This document shows positions 1-10,864 of a DNA stretch of 64,000 nt, in pieces. Made by a program: the position numbers and the translations under genes. The stretch spans positions 1,068,736,444 to 1,068,800,443 of the forward strand of contig CM066031.1 in assembly GCA_033557465.1 (NCBI GenBank), in the 5' to 3' direction. The stretch comes from Ichthyophis bannanicus. Its lineage: Eukaryota; Chordata; Amphibia; Gymnophiona; Ichthyophiidae. The notes beneath the pieces are model-generated. The model searched no databases. It saw only the letters and a program-made list of their open reading frames with translations, and was not told the DNA's origin. Each line of letters opens with the position of its first letter. Within the stretch, counting starts at the first letter, position 1.

Positions 1-657
1 TATCAAAAAAATTCCCCTCCCAAGACCCTTCCCACTGGAGAGTGTCTGTAAAACCTTTTACACCCTATTCATTACATCATAGGCAAGTATTCGGGAAGAC
101 ACTTTGGTAAATAGGATGGGACATGCCTTCTTTGATATTTAAGCCTTTTTACCTTGATTTACCAATGCAATTCAATGTAAAATCCCTGCAACAGACATAC
201 TTTTCCAATTATAAGTAAAAACCTGTTCTCTATGTCATTCCTCTGAGTCAACCACTGTCCCCAGGGCTCTTATAAGCAGTGGAGGAAACTGACTTATTTC
301 GCCATGGGCTATACACTTAGGGCTTTGCATGCTGCATGTCCTAGACAAGTCCTGTTGGATTTCTGTATCCACAGTGGCATGATACTATCTTATTGGAAAT
401 AACTTGTCCCTTACTCACAGTCTATTTATTCCCCTGTCTGCTAAGCCCCCAGAGCATTGTCATCGTGATCAGAGAACAGGGCAGGTGAAGGAAGCATCCC
501 ACAGCTTATTCAACAGGACCTAGTAGAGTGAATGCTGCTTCTCTTTATACAGTTCAGCCCCATGATTATCAAAATGCCCGAGATTCCACCTTTCTTTGTG
601 CGCTTGCCAAGAAGCACTATACACATGACTGTAAAAAACAAATAAATACATGCAAAG
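1..657. other. No recognisable gene or repeat
   Basis: AT-leaning sequence with no long open frame, no LINE-like protein similarity and no inverted-repeat ends that I could find. Nothing supports a feature here. Confidence 0.5.
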
Positions 658-665
658 CACTGGAT

Positions 666-863
666 CAGGGGTTCTCAACCCCGTCCTCGGGACACACATA
701 GCCAGTTAGGTTTTCAGGATAACCACAATGAATATGCATGAGAGAAATTTGCATACAATGGAGGCAGTGCATGCGGATAGATCCCTCTCATGCAAATTCA
801 GTGTGATTATCCTGAAAACCTAACTGGCTAGGTTTGCCCCGAGGATGGGGTTGAGAACCCCTG
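666..863. mobile_element. hAT-type MITE (198 bp)
   Basis: The two ends are inverted copies of each other: the left starts CAGGGGTTCTCAACCC and the right ends GGGTTGAGAACCCCTG, and the complementarity runs well inward so the unit is nearly a palindrome. The flanks are 8 bp each, cactggat (658-665) and ctctagat (864-871), matching at 6 of 8 positions. CAGGGGTTCTCAA-type ends with 8-bp duplications are typical of Charlie-like hAT elements. There is no coding capacity, so it would have been moved by a transposase made elsewhere. A truncated relative may lie at 57739. Confidence 0.8.
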
Positions 864-1014
864 CTCTAGATGTAGGAAATAAACAGTGCAAATGAATTTT
901 TAAAAATTGTTTTCTGCTTCCACCTATTTAAAAACTGCAAACAGTGACTAATGTGACAAGGCAGAGGCTCAGAAACAGAAGAAAAAGGGTTTAAAACACT
1001 TTCTGTCACCTCAG

Positions 1015-2109
1015 ATGTTTAGAGATGCAGGACAGGAAGGGGTTAAGATTCCAGCACACGAACCTTCTCTGCAAAGAAGAGCAGGGAAAGAACCACACCC
1101 TAGCTCTAGGCTAACCCAGAGACATAGCCAATCAGGGAGGTGGGCGGAGTCAGACCGGATTGGGCCACTCTGCACTCATAACCAGGAAGCAGTAGTTAGT
1201 AGAGGCAGCAGTGGAAGCAGAGGCGAAGGGAGGAGAAGCAGAGAAACCTCCAGGAGAGAAGGGAGTGAGGACAGAAACCTCCCAAGCAGCAAAAGGGGAA
1301 CCAAGGAGAGAACCAGGGAAAGGAGAGTTCCTGTGGATGGTCCAGGAAGAGACCCAGGCAGAGCTCAGCTCCAAGAGAGAGTGAACCCTGGAAGAGACCC
1401 AGAGCCAGACTCAGAAGCCTTGAACACAGACTTGGAGTCAGTGGAGTTTCCTAGAGACAGACGCTGCCAAAACCAGGTCAGAGCAAAACCTTTAAAACCT
1501 TGTAAAGTGGATAGCTCTGAAATAAGCCAGTCTCTAGGAAGTGATAATAGAGTGATTTCTAGAAGAAACAAGTTTAAACCAAGCTTTGAAAGGAAACCTG
1601 AAGTTACTAGAGGAAAGTTGGGCTGTAGGAAAGTCCCTATTAAGAAGCTGCAAGCATTTCCCTTATACAGACAGCGTGGCCAGAGCTCTAGCTCAGAAGA
1701 GAGCACACCTGCTTGTCAGCAAAAGGCTAATTGGCAGCTACCGTGCAGAGAGCTAGGAACAGATCCTGAGGACCAGGCTGTGCTGAGGGATCTCACAAGG
1801 CAGTTCCATAAGAGACATATTCCTCCCAAGCAAAGGCAACTACCTAGGCAAGGCAAGGAAGAAATAAACCCCTTTTATGAGCTGTTAAAAGGTGCTGAGA
1901 AATACCAAGCCTCACAAGTGCCTAGAAGACAGGGAGAAACCAAATGGAAACAGCTTCAGAATGTAATTAAAGAATTAAAGTCTGAAGGCTTGTATCTTCC
2001 ACATGACAAAGGGATATCAGAGAGCCAGGAGGAACCAATGGAATTAGGGGCTCCTTTATCCAATACCAGTGATTCTGAAATGGAGTGTGGTGTATGTATG
2101 AGAGAGTAA
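1015..2109 (+). CDS. Uncharacterised basic protein ORF inside LTR-like unit
   Basis: An uninterrupted ATG-started frame of 364 codons begins 63 bp inside the LTR-like unit and ends at a TAA. The product is strongly hydrophilic, rich in Arg, Lys, Glu, Ser and Gln, with no signal peptide, membrane segment or cysteine cluster. The N-terminal two thirds look disordered. The last third (about residues 255-340) is more regular, with alternating charged and aromatic residues (for example INPFYELLKGAEKY), and could be helical. I recognise no domain. Either it is a protein carried in the LTR, as some retroviral LTRs carry one, or a chance frame in purine-rich DNA. The purine bias makes chance opening more likely than usual, so the coding call is tentative. 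Confidence 0.35.
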   Translation: MFRDAGQEGVKIPAHEPSLQRRAGKEPHPSSRLTQRHSQSGRWAESDRIGPLCTHNQEAVVSRGSSGSRGEGRRSRETSRREGSEDRNLPSSKRGTKERTRERRVPVDGPGRDPGRAQLQERVNPGRDPEPDSEALNTDLESVEFPRDRRCQNQVRAKPLKPCKVDSSEISQSLGSDNRVISRRNKFKPSFERKPEVTRGKLGCRKVPIKKLQAFPLYRQRGQSSSSEESTPACQQKANWQLPCRELGTDPEDQAVLRDLTRQFHKRHIPPKQRQLPRQGKEEINPFYELLKGAEKYQASQVPRRQGETKWKQLQNVIKELKSEGLYLPHDKGISESQEEPMELGAPLSNTSDSEMECGVCMRE

Positions 2110-2622
2110 GGAGCTATAATTTGTTCCTGTTTTATGATTGAGTGCTGTGAAGCCTAAACCAATGTTCTTAGAAGTTTGCACCAGAGACAGCAGCGTTCTG
2201 CTGGGTGCAATGACTCAGAGCCTCATAACTTGCAGCGGTGAATGAAAGGCAACGTAAGAAAGTGTTCCTACACAAGAAGCCTGTTACTAATAGGCAAGAG
2301 AATGTGGAGATTGCCATTTCTATTTAAAGCTGTTAGACAAGTTATGGACATTAGAAAAGAGAATACAACAGCTAGAAGATTTCTTTATTGAAAGCTGTTA
2401 CTAGGAAAGCATTACTAGCATCCTGAAGTGTTGTTGTATTGGTGAAGCTGGAAGAAGCCTAAAAGCATTTAACTGTATTACGTGTCCCTGAGAAGAATCA
2501 GGAGAACTGACTGTACACTTGAACTTTTATTTGGTACAAAAAGGTTACCATTCTACTTTTGTGTTGGGGGAGTAAATCCTGTGCTGTTCTTTTGCAATAC
2601 TTTGTGCAATACCTTATGCAAT

Positions 2623-2628
2623 AATAAA
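2623..2628 (+). terminator. Polyadenylation signal of LTR-like unit
   Basis: AATAAA lies within an A/T-rich stretch and is followed by more T-rich sequence, about 160 bp before the end of the LTR-like unit. Its position supports a plus-strand LTR with a U3-R-U5 order. Confidence 0.5.
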
Positions 2629-2790
2629 GTATTCTTTAACTTGGAAACCCAACCTTGGCTGTCGTCACTTCAGTCCACAACTACAATAGGATACAGGGCT
2701 TCAGCACTACCAAGGACTTTTAAAACCGCCTTGTGGCATGCACCAACTGCCTGATTACGCCTAGGGCTAGGAGGTGCGGTGTCACACTAA

Positions 2791-3690
2791 TCAGAATGCA
2801 GCTACTGCGTAGGCAGCTCTCCAGCTTACCCTCTGGCTTTCTGTTGCCCAGAGCCAATTAGGGGACAGGAAAATGCCATGGCAGGTCATTGCTCAGTCAT
2901 TGTGAAGTGAGCACTGTTTTGCCATTGCTTTCTCCCTATGTTTGGGATGCCATGATACCACACAGGAATGGGCCAGCACAGAGGCATTCCAAGACCCCTC
3001 GCACCTGGGGCAGGTGCCTCCCCTCCCAATCACAAGACCGGCCCAGGAAAGAACAGCCACCGGGTCTGGAGTGGAGGCAGCGCGGCAAGCCACTCATGGA
3101 TTTAAGTTTGCTCCACTGGCTTCACTGTGTGTGCCTGGCAGGGATGCAACCCCTCCCAGCAGCACCCACCGCCCCACCCTTGGTATGCCACTGGGACAGA
3201 TTTAATACTGCAGCCAGTGAAGGAGCAAAACAGTTTATAAACCAGCAAGCCCCCTGAAATTCTCTTTCACATGCCTCATCAGCGCTTCTTTGGAATATTA
3301 TGGTGGTCATCTTAAGATGGAAGTCAGATGCAGCAAGCAACGTGCCTTCTAATGATACAGAATAGCAGCATCCAGCGTCAGTCTGTACTCTGGTTCTCTG
3401 TGCTTACTCTCGGAGGATTATCACATGTTACACTGGTCAACATTGAAATCGTTACTGACTTTAAAAGGCCCTAATCTGTAGTATCTTGGTGAGCTGAACA
3501 CGAATATAACATTAAAAAAAAATTATTGGCTCTCGTTTTGAAGATATTGCATGTAGTTCATTTTTGACGTTTCACCGTGTAAATTTATCCAGTAGGACAT
3601 CAACAACATCCCAAATAAGCCTTGAATGATGTAATATTGCATCACATTGCATAATACCAGCATGCACACATCATCCAGAGTTGATTGCAT
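2791..3690. other. No gene recognised
   Basis: Mixed-composition sequence with only short chance frames. The last part (from about 3540) may be the 5' side of the TE-associated pseudogene that follows, but I could not align it to anything. Confidence 0.4.
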
Positions 3691-3699
3691 CATTTTCTG

Positions 3700-5620
3700 A
3701 TGCAATGCAATACTACTGCCAGACGGCTGCTGAAGCCATCTGACGTCAGCAGTGTACTATACGCAGTCGGAAAGGAAAGTAATCTGGTATTCTGTTCCGA
3801 TATTGAAAGCCTCATGAATGCCTTAAAAATCACTCATGACCCACAAGACTGAAGACTATTTATAGACTCTTTGAAACTGAGTCTGAAGGCTGTGCTTTTG
3901 AGCAATGGAAACCGTCTTCCATCTGTTCCAGTAGCGCATACCGTCCACATGAGAGACATACGATAACTTAAAACATCTACTGACTTCCACTCCTTTCACA
4001 CTCAGTTTAAGTTACTTGCTCTGGTTCACAGGGCTCTTCACACTAGTACTCCACAATACCTGGCAGACCTTATTACATTCCATATCCCCAGACACACTCC
4101 CCGCTCCTTCCACCTTAACCACCTTAATCTCCCTTACCCTCCCTCCCTCACCTTCAATCCACCCGCTCCTCTGCTTTCTTTTTCATCGGCCCTGCACTCT
4201 GGAATTCACTCCCCACCTCCCTCTGGTTAGAACCCCATCACGCCACCTTCAAGTGAGACCTAAAAACCCACCTCTTTTCCTTGGCCTATGACCTTCCCTC
4301 CCCTCTTGTCTGATCCTGTCCCCTACGTATAGTCCTGTATCCTTTCTCTCGTTCTATTATATCAACAATTGTAACTTCCTTTCCTCCTTTCTGGCCCTGT
4401 GCCTCTTTCTAATTGTTTGTGAACTGTAAACCGCTCTGATTGATAAAGTAGGGCGGTATATCAAATAAATAAACATAAACATAAACATACAGCTGGCACC
4501 TCGGTGGTGACTTGAAGGTAGTTGCCCTTTTAATGGGACTGCAGCAGGGATATATAAAATACATGTGTTTCTTACGTGAGTGGGATAGCCGAACAAGGGA
4601 TTGGCACTACTTGCAGAAGGAATGGAATCGCAGACAAAATGTAACAGTTGGAGAGAAGAATATCCAGCACCCAGCTCTGGTTGAGGCTCACAAAATCCTG
4701 CTACCACCCCTTCACATCAAACTAGGTTTGATGAAAAACTTCGTGAAAGCCATGGACCGCACTTCGCCAGCTTTCCGATACCTGCATGAAAAATTCCCTC
4801 TACTCAGCGAAGCAAAGATTAAAGAGGGAGTCCTCAGATTCGAGAGCTCTTCAAAGATGACTGGTTCAACAACTTGCTGCAGGGTGATGTGAAACAAGCA
4901 TGGAATGCTTTTTGCCTAGTGTCAACAAACTTTCTTGGGAATGTTAGGGCAGAAAACTACAAGGAATTAGTAGAAGACATGCTGATGCAGTATCAGAAAC
5001 TTGGCTGCAATGTCTCTAAAGATCCATTTCCTTGATTCCCATCTTGATTTCTTTCCTGACAACTGTGGTATGGTTAGTGATAAACAGGGCGAACATTTTC
5101 ACCAGGATATTGCAACGATGGAGCAAAGATACCAGGGAAAATGGTCCACTACAATGCTGGCTGACTACGGCTGGACACTCCCCAAACAGCTGTACAAGAG
5201 ACAGGCGAAAAAAATCTAAGAAGTAGTCTATGACTTGGTTTTATACAGGTATTAACCGAAGGCCTATTATATTTACTATTGACATGCATTTCGTGATGTA
5301 AACATTAATTCTTGTAGATTACAAAAAAACTAGAGCCAACTTTGCAATTTCATATTCGTGTTCAGCATATAAAAATTGATAAGAAATTACTATTTTTATT
5401 TCAGTAACATGACTTTTGTAAAACTTTGTTGACCAGTGTTATTTGCTGCTGCTGCCTGAATATTATGAATGTCAACATTTTCCATGTAATCTCATGTCAT
5501 TTTTAATCTGAAACAGGTAACCCCCCAAATTTTGGTTAATTTTCCTGTGTCAATGGGGAGCACGTTTGACAACATTGTCCCCCGAAATGAAAAGAAATAA
5601 ACACTCAAGCAAAATGAAAA
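3700..5620 (+). pseudogene. Dead copy of uncharacterised TE-associated gene
   Basis: Conceptual translation in shifting frames gives a protein type I recognise from many animal genomes as a repeated, uncharacterised family. Segments include METYDNLKHLL-like sequence before 3988, MGLQQGYIKY and PPLHIKLGLMKNFVKAMD around 4540-4750, then MSLKIHFLDSHLDFFPDN and HFHQDIATMEQRYQGKW around 5010-5150, stopping at 5217. The frame is broken by stops upstream of 3900 and by shifts near 4835 and 5010. An L2 tail (3990-4495) is inserted between the first and second parts. The sequence after the stop, ending near an AATAAA at about 5596, looks like a retained 3' UTR. Function is unknown; multi-copy occurrence suggests a transposable-element or retrocopied origin. 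No catalytic motif can be named. Confidence 0.55.
3990..4495 (+). mobile_element. L2-clade LINE 3' end (5'-truncated)
   Basis: The last part of an L2-type ORF2 can be read in frames around 4000-4290 (FKLLALVHRALHTSTPQYL, then the LKTHLFSLAY-like end), followed by a pyrimidine-rich 3' UTR. The last ~60 bp have the typical L2 hairpin pair aaaccgctctgatt...gggcggtatatcaaataaa and end in short repeats of aaacat (to about 4491). The copy is severely 5'-truncated and interrupts the TE-associated pseudogene. Related tails occur at 9405-9441, 36880-36942 and 56860-56935. Confidence 0.8.
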
Positions 5621-5780
5621 ATTCTGCAAAGGGCATGGGAAACTAAACAAAGACAACCACCTCTGGCCTGCACACCTCTACTGAATATAGAATCAGATTT
5701 TATTTTCCAGCAGTTTTTATTAGGGAAGAAATTGTTGATCATTAGCAAAATTGAAGCCCTCGAGAAAGGAACTGTGTATA

Positions 5781-6155
5781 GGGTATGTTTACTAAAGCCT
5801 GCTACCTGGGTAGTACGGGGTTCATGCGTGGTTTTGGTGCCATGCTAAAAAGTAGCACGATGCCCTGGGCTAAAACCCCACATGACCTGGGCAGCGTGTA
5901 TCTGGGAGGGGCATGAGCGTCCCCATGGCAGTGCTCCTAGCGTGGGTCTTGAGTCCATGCCGCTGGTGCTTGGTGGGGAGCAACTACTGCCAGCACAATG
6001 GATGGCAATAGTTGCTCCCCATGGTGGTTTTAATACGGTGATCCCTGCTAAATTCAGGGGGGTGGCTGCCCCTGCCTCCTGCATCTAGCGCTGTGCCCCA
6101 TATAGTAATGCACCTAAACCCACGCTACTAGCATATGGCTTAGTAAACATGCTCC
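5781..6155. mobile_element. TIR element (MITE), 375 bp
   Basis: The left end GGGTATGTTTACTAA and the right end TTAGTAAACATGCTCC are imperfect inverted repeats, each flanked by TA (5779-5780, 6156-6157). The interior is GC-rich and non-coding. A TA duplication would suit Tc1/mariner; a longer, partly decayed duplication would suit Harbinger, so the superfamily is left open. Confidence 0.55.
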
Positions 6156-6159
6156 TATG

Positions 6160-7420
6160 TGAATGAATAGAACCTAGGCTAGATTGAAAAGCTTCCAGTT
6201 ATCATGGGCTCGACAGTCGTCGTACGATAATCCAGCTGCCCTGTTCTAGTGGAGAATTCCAAACTGAACCTTACAGAGCTGGCTCCTGGGAGCATCTTTT
6301 AAATTTATTTTAGGACAACAATGAGTGAAATGGAGCTGTCAAGAGACTGACAAGACATCTCTGCTTGCAGCATGACATTATCTTCTCTCTCCTTCAGGCC
6401 TGGGTACGTTATCTCCTTGCTGCCTGATCTTTGCTGGGCGTGTGAAGAAAGGTGTCATAAAATCATCGCTTTTGTATCATAATATGTCACTGACACCAAG
6501 ACACTACCATAAAGTGTTTTCTGGGCTTTTAGACCTAAAAAACGGTGTTTCTTTTTAAAGACTTATCAGACCTCTGTATATTCTTTTGTAATAACTATTT
6601 GTCTATGTAGCTCCTTCTGCCCACTATCTTTCTCCGCCCATACAGCTCAGAAATCATATTATGCATTGTGGACATTCTGAAAAACTGAGTGGCTATGGGC
6701 TCAATTTATTAATAACGTGCATTGTGTCAATATAATTGTATACTTCTTAAGTGTCCAATAATGCTTGAACTATTGTCTTGCAGAAACTCTCTAAAATGGA
6801 ATTAAATACACTGGACAAACTGATAATCAACCACAGTTCTGAGTTGAGCGCCAAAGTTTAGTAAATGAATTCATTTTCCAACCACAAGATCACAGCTGGT
6901 TTCAAGGGTCCTGATGTTGTTTTTATGGCAAAGCGTTTGTCTGCCTCAGCAGAGCTTTTCGATGACATCCTATCACCCATCTTCACAAAAACAATAGGCA
7001 TAATTTTGAAGATTCAAGGATGCCTTCAAGGTAACACATTTTTAAAGAACTAAACCACTGGTTAAATAAAACATTCAAAAATGTGGGTTTTGCATGCAAG
7101 CATTTTGATAGGTGGTTGAATGAACAGCAAACAGCAAATCACAAGACAGACTGCCTATGGGCACAGGCAATCTATGCTCAAATGCAGGTCAGGATTTTCA
7201 GCTCTTCAGCTAAAGCTTGTGGATTCCTGGAGGTTCAGCTTGCAGGTTATAGCTGCTCTGATCAGGTAAAATCACTCCCTAATTAGGCAAAAGAAGAAGC
7301 ACTACCATAGATTTGTTTACTGCCTAGAAAGGGAGTCTGACAGAGTATTTGTAGTCATCTACTGAAATTCTTTCTAATCCTGAATAGTGTTTTTTTTTCC
7401 TAGCATAAAAGGAACCTGTA
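6160..7420. other. Apparently single-copy sequence, no gene seen
   Basis: A/T-rich sequence with only short frames and no recognised transposon ends. It could be intronic or intergenic host DNA; it borders the candidate exon at 7426-7510. Confidence 0.4.
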
Positions 7421-7425
7421 CTCAC

Positions 7426-7510
7426 TTGCAAGGAAGTCCTTCAGGGATGGAGTGAGCGTTAGGTAATCCACCTCCACAATAACCACGTCCTCTGCAACCT
7501 GCCACAGACT
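7426..7510 (-). CDS. Candidate single host exon (85 bp, minus strand)
   Basis: On the minus strand an 85-bp segment has a good acceptor in front (pyrimidine-rich actgtcttttcatag, AG at plus 7511-7512) and a strong donor behind (GTGAGT at plus 7420-7425). One frame is open throughout and reads VAEDVVIVEVDYLTLTPSL-like sequence, which looks protein-like and not compositionally biased. A poly-T run (7390-7400) lies just downstream. I do not recognise the gene and see no second exon, so this may be an isolated exon in long introns, or coincidence. The L2 LINE begins directly upstream, within about 30 bp of the acceptor. Confidence 0.35.
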
Positions 7511-7529
7511 CTATGAAAAGACAGTGTTG

Positions 7530-9441
7530 CAAATATTACACTACCCTTAACGCTCCTACTTACAATGAGCTGTCTCGTGACATTGCCTCTTCTTGCTCTA
7601 CCACTGCCCCATCTGACTCAATACCATCACAGTTAATTAAACTAGTCAGCAATACTTTTCTTCCTCAGATATTTTCTATCATCGCTTCATCTTTCTCCTC
7701 CAGTACCTTTCCTTCTTTCTGGAAAGAAGCTATTGTCCTCCCCATCCTCAAACCAGCCGCCACTGATCCCTCTGATCTTCTCAATTACAGGCCCATCTCC
7801 CTTCTACTCTTCCTTTCTAAAGTTGCTGAGTGATTGGTCGCTCAGCAACTACAGGAATTCCTCCTTCATTCTGGTGCGCTCCACTCAGCTCAAACAGGTT
7901 TTTGTCCCCATCTGTCCACTGAGCACTTTCTTCTGGCTATTACAGACTATCTTCGCACTGCACTGGATTCCCATCACCAAGACCTACTTGTTTCCCTCAA
8001 CCTCACTGCAGCCTTTGACCTGGTTGACCACCCTCTCCTTTCTCAGCTCTGCTCAATTGGCATCTCAGGCTCTGCCCTAGCCTGGTTCCACTTGTATTTG
8101 CTCAATCGTTCATAACGGGTTTCTTGGTCTTCTCTGCTCTCAGCCCCTCAATCTCTTCACTGTGGTGTTCCCCAGGGTTCTCTCCTCGGCCCCATTCTTT
8201 TCAACATCTTCCTGGACCCCTTGACTTTCCTGATTGCGTCCCTGGATATCACATTCTTTGTCTATGCTGATGACATCCAGCTCCTTTTCCGGTTCCCTGT
8301 TCACTCTGTGCCCATCATTTCCCAGATCTCTCTCAAACTCAATACAATCACAGATTGGCTCTCTGATCATGGGTTTAAACTCAACACTTCCAAAACAGTG
8401 TCTCTTCTCTTTGCCAGCCCTGCTCCATCCTCTCTTCTGACCCTTCCCCTTCTATTCATGGTACCCTGCTTCCCTTCCGGGACACGATTAAAATCCTCCG
8501 GTGTGTCCTTTGATTGTCAGTTCTCCTTCTCCCACCATATCTCTTCCACTGTTCAATGTTGTTTCTGCATTTTATGTCTGATCTATTCTATCTGTAAGCT
8601 CCTTGATCAGCCTTCCATCCACCTGCTCGTTCTCTTGTTAATCATCACCCATCTCGACTATGCTAACTCTCTTTTCTCGGGTCTCCCTCAGTGCCAAATA
8701 CGCCGCCGCTGGTTGATCCAGAATACTGCCATTAAACTTATGCATGGTGCAATAAGTCCGATCATGCCACCCTCCTGCTCAACTGTGAACATTAGCTCCC
8801 AGTGGCTTTCCATATCAAATATAATTTTCTCATATTGACATACCATGTTCTTCACTCCGGCAATCCTGCATTCCCGTCACAGCTTCTGTTGCCATATAAT
8901 CTGCAATGTGCTCTCCGTTCCACCTCTTAACGTGTTCTTGAGATTCCCAGCCTCCGCTCTGTCCACTCGCCTACAGTATGTTCCTCTTCTTTTCGGGTTG
9001 TCGTGCTCACTCTATGGAACTCACTTCCTTCTGCCCTCTGCGGCCAACTGTCCTGTACCTGCTTTAAGTCCCAATTAAAAACCCATTTCTTTGTCTTATC
9101 TCTCCCCTCAGCTGAGCCCTCTTAACCCTCTGTTGACCCAGTAAGCACTTTCCCCATCTCTCTTTTGGCCACCCTGGCAGCAGCACTGACCAATGGTATG
9201 CCTTTGTCCTTCCTGTCCCTTCCCTCCCTTCCGTGTCTTTTGTTTATCTCAACACTCGCCTTTTCATTGTAACCTAGGCCCTCCTTTTCCTCTCCTTGGC
9301 CTTTGTCTTCTCATATTCCCCTGTTTAGTTCTCCTCGTATTTTTTCTTGTGTTTTTAAACTCACTGTCATTTTACTTTGCTAACTACCTAGTTGCCATGG
9401 TTATAGGCGGTATATCAAATAAAATTAAACTGTAACTGTAA
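7530..9441 (+). mobile_element. L2-clade LINE, RT to 3' end, decayed
   Basis: The reverse transcriptase of an L2-clade ORF2 can be followed from its start (LINYRPISLL near 7780) through AAFDLVDHPLL (about 8010), GVPQGSLLGPILFNIFLD (about 8165-8215) and the catalytic YADD (8263-8274) to the C-terminal region near 9090. The frame is broken several times (stops near 7832 and 8115, shifts near 8215 and 8830), so the copy is dead. The endonuclease domain is missing, so it is 5'-truncated. The 3' UTR ends with ggcggtatatcaaataaaatt and a ctgtaa repeat tail at 9428-9441. Confidence 0.85.
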
Positions 9442-9638
9442 CTAGTCCTTTGAACACAGCTCTTGGGAAAAGAGAACAAGCTGGAATGCTACAAATCCCA
9501 ACACAGAAACTGCATGCTTGCTACATGCACAATAAATGACCAAAAATTAGAAACAGGAAGGTGCGGAGAAAAATTGAACTGGAAACTTCAAAATGGTGGA
9601 CTCTGCCTGCAGCACAGTATTTGAGAAATAGAAACAGA

Positions 9639-10473
9639 GGGCCTGATATTCATAGGATTTATGCTCCTAACTTTGAGAGGTGTTCTCCTAAATTGGTCTC
9701 TTTGAAAATTTACTAGGGCTCAGTGGTGTAAATTCTTTGCAAGCAGCCCCCTCAATGTGGGGGGGGGGGGGCCCAGGCAGAAAGGGGGCCCACACAATGG
9801 CGGCAGCAGTGGCAAAGGCAGTGTGGCATTGTTCTTTTGAGTTCGCTGTGGGCCTGGTGGCTGTTCTTTGCCAGGTCAAAGTGTCGTGATAACAGCCACA
9901 CCGTGAGACTTTAGTCAGCGGGGAACAGCCGCCGGCCTGCGGCAAACTTAAAAGAGCGGAGACAGCATGTAAACACCTTGAAGTAAGTTGCCGCCACTGC
10001 CACATGGGGGTGGTGGACCGCATGGAGGGTGCCGCATGAAGGGTGGGCGGTATGGGTGGAGTGCACCAACATTACAATGGGGGGGGCCATTAGCAAACTT
10101 TTGCTTGGGGGCCCCTCATTGTAACTTACTCCACTGCTAGGGCTGAGTACTTACATTTATATTCAAAATTTTACTGAACTCCTAAATTTAGAAACATATA
10201 AAGTGTGTGGCAATAGGAGCAGATTTAGGGCAGAGAAGAAAACTTAGGTGCTTTGCACTGATTTTCAGCTCTAGGTTAATAAATTAGGCTGAAATCTAGG
10301 CAAATGAATGGCATGCCTTAATTTAGGAGCATAACTGTTAAGCTCCTAAATTAAGATGAATTTTCACCTGAAAAATTAGGCTCATAAATTTGTTTGAAAA
10401 TAGGAACAAATGTAGGTGTCTGCTTTAGGAGCATAAATTTTTTGGTTGCTCAGCATTTTTTAAATATTGAGTC
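9639..10473. mobile_element. Palindromic MITE-like repeat, split by hAT MITE
   Basis: The segment starts GGGCCTGATATTCA and contains repeated inverted copies of tttaggagcataa/ttatgctcctaaa (9660, 10320, 10335, 10425), so the unit folds back on itself. Its right end (near 10473) matches the left only weakly. The start resembles the Harbinger-type MITEs at 33545 and 53754, and related sequence recurs at 34080-34290. It was open to insertion of the 9721-10136 hAT MITE. Confidence 0.45.
9721..10136. mobile_element. hAT MITE with perfect 8-bp TSD (416 bp)
   Basis: The element starts CAGTGGTGTAA and ends TTACTCCACTG, inverted copies with one mismatch. It is flanked by the exact 8-bp duplication ctagggct at 9713-9720 and 10137-10144. 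Removing it rejoins the surrounding palindromic repeat. The interior is GC-rich with G runs (9759-9772, 10080-10087) and no coding capacity. The intact duplication implies a fairly recent insertion. Confidence 0.9.
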
Positions 10474-10864
10474 TTTAAGACTCAAGAAATTCTTTTGGTG
10501 AAAAAGATTCCTTTTCCTTTTTCTGCAAAATGCAATGCCTGCTTTCGAGTCAATGCTGATTGCTAGGGACCCGGTTCCTCCTGGGTTTCCTTGGCAGCGT
10601 CACTGGAAGTAGATTGCCAGGCCTTTGTATCCCAGACTTAAATATGGAAATGGATCAGCTAGACTGCAAGGACTGGAGCTATGATTTGAGATGAGCAATA
10701 ACCAACAGGTCCAGGTCAAAACATTTATTCGGAGAAAAAGTGCCTTAAGTTATATTCTTCTCCCAGTAGCTTAATCCATGTGCTGCTTTTGAAGTGTCTT
10801 GAGTCCCATTTTAACTGCTATAGTGGTAGTACTGTTCACATCCTGTAACATTTCAGCCTCAGGG

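Larger units (their letters stand above)
952..2786 (+). mobile_element. Putative long solo LTR (1835 bp) with internal ORF
   Basis: The unit starts TGTGACA (952-958) and ends with its inverse TGTCACA (2780-2786). It is flanked by the 4-bp direct repeat CTAA at 948-951 and 2787-2790. TG...CA ends, short terminal inversion and a 4-bp duplication are what an LTR of a gypsy-like element or retrovirus shows. An AATAAA signal sits at 2623-2628, about 160 bp before the end, as expected for the R/U5 part of a plus-strand LTR. No partner LTR is visible in the window, so it would be a solo LTR. The odd feature is the 364-codon ORF filling its first 60 percent. A terminal-repeat element of another kind is possible; family not identified. 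Confidence 0.6.

Noticed and set aside
1150..1706. Antisense ORFs of 74 and 113 codons within the LTR-like unit
   Set aside because: Pyrimidine-rich complement of a purine-biased region; no protein-like pattern.
952..2786. Mutator- or piggyBac-type DNA transposon
   Set aside because: Only 7 bp of terminal inversion, a 4-bp CTAA duplication that is not TTAA or 9 bp, and a polyadenylation signal fit an LTR better.
4016..4291. 91-codon ORF reading as a possible small secreted protein
   Set aside because: It is the translated C-rich 3' end of an L2 LINE and starts at a non-ATG codon.
9688..10096. Minus-strand ORFs of 111 and 61 codons
   Set aside because: They lie within a hAT MITE and span its ends.
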